Assembly: GCF_903652925.1 (NCBI RefSeq)
Contig: NZ_CAHLAR010000011.1
Location: 62,001-126,000, forward strand
Direction of reading: 5' to 3'
Source: Achromobacter anxifer
GTDB lineage: Bacteria > Pseudomonadota > Gammaproteobacteria > Burkholderiales > Burkholderiaceae_B
DNA: 64,000 nt
The notes under the pieces were generated by a model. The model did not search any database and was not told the DNA's origin. It worked only from the letters and a program-made list of their open reading frames with translations. Shown piece after piece: positions 59,769-64,000 of this stretch (positions are counted from its first letter, which is position 1; every line of letters begins with the position of its first letter). The translations under genes were made by a program, and so were the position numbers.

Positions 59769-59797
59769 GCCGGGTCCGGCTGAGTTGCCGAACTCCG

Positions 59798-59825
59798 AAG
59801 CCGACGGCATGCCGTCGGCTTTTTT
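59798..59825 (+). terminator. Terminator of the FAD-linked oxidase gene
   Basis: Perfect palindrome (AAGCCGACGGC and its complement, 59798-59821) followed by T residues to 59825. Confidence 0.9.
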
Positions 59826-59972
59826 CATGCCGCCGCCCATTGCCGGCGTACAGGACGCCAGCAATGGGCGGCAAGCGATTACGGCTGGTTACTTATCTGC
59901 TGCCCGACGGGTATGCGGATGCGGGTAAATCCCGGTCTGCTAGGGACGGGTGCTCGCGCTATTGTTGCGCTC

Positions 59973-61472
59973 ATGAATTCACTGGTCGAAACCGGCCTGG
60001 CACAAGTACAGGCGCCTTACTCATTGCAGCAACTCATCGAGGCGTTGTCGGCCGCGTTGCCCGCGCACTGCATATTGTTCCGCGAAGAGGATACGCGTCC
60101 CTACGAGTGCGACGGCCTATCCCTTTATCGCGCCTTGCCCGCGGTCGTCGCCCTGCCTGAAACGGAAGAGCAGGTGCAGGCCGTGATGCGCATCTGCAAA
60201 CGCCTGAATGCCCCCGTGGTCGCGCGCGGCGCCGGTACAGGCTTGTCCGGCGGCGCCATGCCGCACAGCCGCGGCGTGTTGCTCGGCCTGTCCAAGTTCA
60301 ATCGCATCAAGCACATCGACCTGGCCAGCGCCACGGCCATCGTGCAGCCCGGCGTGCGCAATCTGGCGATCTCCGAGGCGGCCGCGCCGTATGGGTTGTA
60401 TTACGCGCCCGATCCCTCCAGCCAGATCGCCTGTTCCATCGGCGGCAATGTGGCCGAGAACTCCGGCGGCGTGCATTGCCTGAAGTACGGGCTGACCGTG
60501 CACAACGTGCTGCGCGTGCGCGTGGTGACCATAGACGGCGACGTGGTCGAGCTGGGTTCCGAGGCGCCCGATGCGCCAGGCCTGGATCTGCTGTCCGTCT
60601 TCATCGGCTCGGAAGGCATGCTGGGCGTGGTCACGGAAGTGACGGTCAAGTTGATACCCAAGCCGGCCTGCGCGCAGGTCGTCATGGCCAGCTTTTCCAG
60701 CGTGGAAGCGGCCGGCAATGCGGTCACGCAGGTGATCGCGGCCGGCATGATACCCGCGGGCCTGGAAATGATGGACCGCCGCGCCACGCACATGGTCGAG
60801 CCCTTTGTGCGCGCCGGCTACGACATGGATGCGCAAGCCATCCTGCTGTGCGAATCCGACGGCACGCCCGAAGAGGTCGAGCACGAGATCGCGCGCATGG
60901 AAGCGGTGTTCCGCGCGGCCGGCGCAACGCGCTGCCAGGTGTCGTCATCCGAGGCCGAGCGCCTGAAATTCTGGGCGGGCCGCAAGAATGCGTTTCCGGC
61001 CGCGGGACGCGTGTCGCCCGATTACTATTGCATGGACGGCACGATACCGCGCCGCCATCTGGCGCGCGTGCTGGGCGCCATCGAGCAGATGGAAGACGAG
61101 TTCAGCCTGCGCTGCGCCAATGTCTTCCATGCAGGCGACGGCAATCTGCATCCGTTGATCCTGTTCGATTCGAACAAGCCGGACGAGGTGGAGCGCGCGG
61201 AGAAATTCGGCGCGGCCATTCTTGAGCTGTGCGTGCAGGTAGGAGGAACCGTGACCGGCGAGCACGGTGTGGGAATGGAGAAAATAAATCAAATGTGCGT
61301 GCAATTCTCTCGCGAAGAACTCGACGCGTTCCTGGCGGTAAAGCGGGCCTTCGATCCGCCATGCCTGCTGAATCCTGAAAAGGTCATCCCCACGCTGGCT
61401 CGTTGCGCCGAATACGGCAAGATGCACGTCCATGCGGGAGAATTGCGCTTCCCCGACCTCGCCCGTTTCTAG
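59973..61472 (+). CDS. glcD: Glycolate oxidase subunit GlcD
   Basis: A 499-residue FAD subunit (same length as E. coli GlcD) oxidising glycolate to glyoxylate. FAD motif VVARGAGTGLSGGAMP, IGGNVAENSGGVHCLKYG, and the C-terminal NVFHAGDGNLHPLILFD and GTVTGEHGVGMEK are canonical. The ATG at 59973 is preferred over the upstream frame from 59913, which would give an atypical extension. First of glcD-glcE-glcF; no regulator gene GlcC is adjacent. Confidence 0.96.
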   Translation: MNSLVETGLAQVQAPYSLQQLIEALSAALPAHCILFREEDTRPYECDGLSLYRALPAVVALPETEEQVQAVMRICKRLNAPVVARGAGTGLSGGAMPHSRGVLLGLSKFNRIKHIDLASATAIVQPGVRNLAISEAAAPYGLYYAPDPSSQIACSIGGNVAENSGGVHCLKYGLTVHNVLRVRVVTIDGDVVELGSEAPDAPGLDLLSVFIGSEGMLGVVTEVTVKLIPKPACAQVVMASFSSVEAAGNAVTQVIAAGMIPAGLEMMDRRATHMVEPFVRAGYDMDAQAILLCESDGTPEEVEHEIARMEAVFRAAGATRCQVSSSEAERLKFWAGRKNAFPAAGRVSPDYYCMDGTIPRRHLARVLGAIEQMEDEFSLRCANVFHAGDGNLHPLILFDSNKPDEVERAEKFGAAILELCVQVGGTVTGEHGVGMEKINQMCVQFSREELDAFLAVKRAFDPPCLLNPEKVIPTLARCAEYGKMHVHAGELRFPDLARF

Positions 61473-61483
61473 GACCTGTCCTC

Positions 61484-62590
61484 ATGGATTTCGTCCTGTC
61501 GGAATTGTGCGACCAGGTCATGACGGCCCGTGCCGGTCACAAACCCTTGTTTGTGATGGGCGGAGGCAGCAAGGCTTTCTATGGCAATTACCGCCCGGTA
61601 ACGCCGCAGGACGGCCACTGCCTGCTGGACATGACTCCCTATCGCGGCATCGTCAGCTACCACCCGTCCGAGCTGGTGGTGACGGTGCGCGCCGGCACGC
61701 CGCTGGCTGAACTTGAAGCCGCGTTGGCCGAGAACGGCCAGATGCTGGCCTTCGAGCCCCCGCATTTCTCGACCTCCGCCACGGTGGGCGGCTGCGTGGC
61801 GGCGGGGCTGTCGGGTCCGCGCCGCATGAACGCCGGCGCGCTCAAGGATTTCGTCCTGGGCGCGCAGCTCCTGGATTCGGAAGGCCGCATCCTCTCGTTC
61901 GGCGGCGAGGTCATGAAGAACGTGGCGGGATACGACGTGTCGCGGCTGCTGGCCGGCTCGCACGGCATCTTCGGCGCCATACTGGAAGTGTCCTTGAAGG
62001 TCGTGCCGCGGCCGATGGAGGAACTCACGCTGACCTTGCCCGCCACCCAGGCGCAGGCGCTGGCCGGTTTCGCCTTGTGGCGCGGCAAGCCCTTGCCGAT
62101 CTCCGCGACCAGCTGGACCGGCGACGACGGCGGCGCCGAAGGCGAGATGATGGTGCGGCTGTCAGGCGCGCCTCCCGCCATCTCCAGCGCCCGCCAATTG
62201 ATAGGCGGGACCCCGCTGGCGCCCGAGGCGGCCGCAGCCTGGTGGCGTTCGCTGCGCGAGCAGACCCATGCCTACTTCGCGCCGGGCCGGCCCTTGTGGC
62301 GCCTGGCGCTGCCGCCCACCGCCGCCGCGCTCGGACTGGGTCCGACCCTGTTGGAGTGGGGGGGCGGGCAGCGCTGGCTGTCGGGCGAGCACGACGCCGC
62401 CATGCTGCGCGAGACCGCGCAGCGGCTGGGCGGGCATGCCACGCTGTTCCGCGCCGGACAGGGCAGGCCGCCGGCAGACGGCGTATTCCATCCGCTGGCG
62501 CCCGGGATCGCTTCGATCACGCGCCGCCTCAAACAAGAGCTCGATCCGGCCGGCCTGTTCAACCCCGGCCGCCTGGTCCTGGATCTATAG
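61484..62590 (+). CDS. glcE: Glycolate oxidase subunit GlcE
   Basis: A 368-residue FAD-binding subunit (E. coli GlcE 350). Conserved VMGGGSKAFYG, VTVRAGTPLAELEAAL, and VGGCVAAGLSGPRR match. Works with GlcD and GlcF. Starts 11 bases after glcD. Confidence 0.95.
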   Translation: MDFVLSELCDQVMTARAGHKPLFVMGGGSKAFYGNYRPVTPQDGHCLLDMTPYRGIVSYHPSELVVTVRAGTPLAELEAALAENGQMLAFEPPHFSTSATVGGCVAAGLSGPRRMNAGALKDFVLGAQLLDSEGRILSFGGEVMKNVAGYDVSRLLAGSHGIFGAILEVSLKVVPRPMEELTLTLPATQAQALAGFALWRGKPLPISATSWTGDDGGAEGEMMVRLSGAPPAISSARQLIGGTPLAPEAAAAWWRSLREQTHAYFAPGRPLWRLALPPTAAALGLGPTLLEWGGGQRWLSGEHDAAMLRETAQRLGGHATLFRAGQGRPPADGVFHPLAPGIASITRRLKQELDPAGLFNPGRLVLDL

Positions 62591-62596
62591 GGCATC

Positions 62597-63841
62597 ATGC
62601 AAACCAACCTGGCATCCTGGGCACGCGATACCGATCTGGGCAAGGAGGCGGACGCCATCCTGCGGCGTTGCGTGCATTGCGGTTTCTGCACGGCCACCTG
62701 TCCGACGTATCAGGTGCTGGGCGACGAACTGGACAGCCCGCGCGGCCGCATCTACCTGATCAAGCAGGTCTTGGAGGGCGCCGAGCCCACGCAGTCCACG
62801 CAGCAGCATTTGGACCGTTGCCTGACCTGCCGCAATTGCGAGACCACGTGCCCCTCCGGCGTCCAGTATGGGCATCTGGTCGACATCGGCCGCAAGATCG
62901 TGGAAGAGCGCGTGCCGCGCAGCTGGGCCGACAGGACCAAGCGCACCTTGCTGCGCAAGACCATGTTGTCGCCGCTATTCGGACCCGCGATGCGGCTGGG
63001 CCAGGCGGTGCGCGGCATGCTGCCGGAGGCGTTGAAGCGCAAGGTGCCGGAGCGCCGCGCCGCGGGGCCGCTGCCGCAGGTGGCCGGCCATGCGCGGCAG
63101 GTGCTGATGCTGGCTGGCTGCGTGCAGCCCGCCATGATGCCGACCATCGACGCCGCCACCATCCGCGTGCTGGACGCGGTGGGCATAGGCGCGCGCATCG
63201 CTCCCGGCGCCGGTTGCTGCGGCGCGGCCAGCTTCCATCTGGATGCGCAGGACGAGGCCCTGGCGCAGATGCGCGCCAACGTCGACGCCTGGTGGCCGCT
63301 GTTGCAGGACGGCAAGGTCGAGGCCATCGTGATGAATGCGTCCGGCTGCGGCGCCATGGTCAAGGAGTACGCCCATCACTTGCGGCATGATCCGGCCTAC
63401 GCGCAAAAGGCCGCGGACATCGTGGCGCTGGTGAGGGACGTGGCCGAGATCGTCGCGCCGCATGCCGCGCAACTGCGCTCTCGGCTGCCCGAAGGCACGC
63501 GCGCGGCATTTCATCCGCCTTGCACGCTGCAGCACTGGCAGGGGCTGCGACCGTTGTCGGAACAATTGTTGGTGGACCTGGGTTTCGCATTGCAGCCGTT
63601 CGCCGACAAGCATCTGTGCTGCGGTTCGGCGGGAGCGTACTCGGTGCTGAATCCGGAAATCGCGCTGGAGCTGCGCGACCGCAAGCTTGGCGCTATCGCC
63701 GCGGGCGGACCGGACGTGATCCTGTCATCCAACATCGGCTGCATCGGCCACCTGCAAAGCGGCACCGACACGCCCGTGCGGCATTGGATCGAGGTGGTTG
63801 ACGAGCAATTGCGCCGGCCGGCGGGCCAGCGCGGCGCCTAG
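62597..63841 (+). CDS. glcF: Glycolate oxidase iron-sulfur subunit GlcF
   Basis: A 414-residue protein with two 4Fe-4S motifs (CVHCGFCTATCP near residue 29 and CLTCRNCETTCP near 76) and two CCG domains (GCCGAASFH and CCGSAGAY) that bind heterodisulfide-type clusters. Passes electrons from GlcDE to the respiratory chain. Starts six bases after glcE. Confidence 0.96.
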   Translation: MQTNLASWARDTDLGKEADAILRRCVHCGFCTATCPTYQVLGDELDSPRGRIYLIKQVLEGAEPTQSTQQHLDRCLTCRNCETTCPSGVQYGHLVDIGRKIVEERVPRSWADRTKRTLLRKTMLSPLFGPAMRLGQAVRGMLPEALKRKVPERRAAGPLPQVAGHARQVLMLAGCVQPAMMPTIDAATIRVLDAVGIGARIAPGAGCCGAASFHLDAQDEALAQMRANVDAWWPLLQDGKVEAIVMNASGCGAMVKEYAHHLRHDPAYAQKAADIVALVRDVAEIVAPHAAQLRSRLPEGTRAAFHPPCTLQHWQGLRPLSEQLLVDLGFALQPFADKHLCCGSAGAYSVLNPEIALELRDRKLGAIAAGGPDVILSSNIGCIGHLQSGTDTPVRHWIEVVDEQLRRPAGQRGA

Positions 63842-63850
63842 GCGCCAAGG

Positions 63851-63880
63851 GCGCCGGACGCCTTGTGCGGCATCCGGCGC
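63851..63880. terminator. Hairpin between glcF and pntB
   Basis: GCGCCGGA/TCCGGCGC (63851-63858 with 63873-63880) extended after a mismatch by GCC/GGC. No T tract, so a factor-assisted end or RNA-stability element is possible. Confidence 0.45.
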
Positions 63881-63888
63881 AGGGCCTG

Positions 63889-64000
63889 TTATTCCACGGC
63901 CTTGACCATGTCTTCCAGCACCTTCTTGGCGTCGCCGAAGACCATCATCGTGCGGTCCATGTAGAAGAGCTCGTTGTCCAGGCCCGCGTAGCCCGAGGCC
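63889..64000 (-). CDS. pntB: NAD(P) transhydrogenase subunit beta, C-terminal fragment
   Basis: The last 37 codons of a minus-strand gene that runs off the right edge, ending at TAA (63889-63891). The tail reads SGYAGLDNELFYMDRTMMVF then GDAKKVLEDMVKAVE, matching the NADP-binding domain III end of PntB (GYAGVQNPLFF and LFGDAK in E. coli). PntAB couples proton flow to NADPH formation in the inner membrane. Confidence 0.88.
   Translation of the reverse strand, partial: ASGYAGLDNELFYMDRTMMVFGDAKKVLEDMVKAVE

Overview
The window looks like a core chromosomal segment of a high-GC betaproteobacterium of the Alcaligenaceae (Achromobacter/Bordetella group). The basis is the gene content: a BpeGReg-type globin-coupled diguanylate cyclase, a BpH3-like H-NS protein, alaC-hom-thrC, hemCDXY, glcDEF, and a uniformly GC-rich third codon position. 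I saw no tRNA, rRNA, insertion sequence, phage or CRISPR array.

Layout. 1-8.2 kb: flavoprotein, a pair of small unknown proteins (one Nif11-like), an entericidin-like lipoprotein, a small lipoprotein and membrane protein, an aspartate carbamoyltransferase with an N-terminal helix-turn-helix, a globin-coupled diguanylate cyclase, and rdgC. 8.2-18.2 kb: an MHS-type transporter, a TctD/TctE-like two-component system, recA (with a LexA box) and recX, then divergent metR/metE with MetR-type palindromes. 18.4-25.7 kb: a Pls/PosA-like membrane nonribosomal peptide synthetase translationally coupled to a phosphopantetheinyl transferase, a DUF2889 protein, and sucCD. 26-32.9 kb: two TerC proteins, a 40-residue pilin-like microprotein, hemCDXY and ppa. 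32.9-40.8 kb: two divergent operons that together encode a branched-chain-amino-acid-type ABC importer with two short-chain dehydrogenases, a cupin, a Dabb protein and an IclR regulator, probably a catabolic module for an unidentified organic acid or aromatic compound. 41-54.7 kb: an FAH-family hydrolase, a second entericidin, phoH, a peroxiredoxin, alaC-hom-thrC with two copies of a dispersed intergenic repeat, fbp, pepN, small lipoproteins and an H-NS protein. 54.7-55.5 kb: an AT-richer, gene-poor patch ending in an 11-G tract before tldD. 57-64 kb: aroG behind a Phe/Tyr attenuator, a D-lactate-dehydrogenase-like enzyme, glcDEF and the end of pntB.

Most notable. (1) The aroG leader encodes a 27-residue peptide with seven Phe/Tyr codons out of eight. 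It lies in front of a rho-independent terminator with a 9-bp alternative antiterminator pairing, so it looks like a complete transcription attenuator on a DAHP synthase gene. (2) A Pls/PosA-type synthetase with three membrane-plus-beta-helix repeats has its own carrier-activating enzyme and may make an isopeptide-type oligomer. (3) An HTH-aspartate carbamoyltransferase fusion lies directly behind a 19-bp palindrome at its promoter. Function assignments rest on motif and family recognition by eye; no database search was run.
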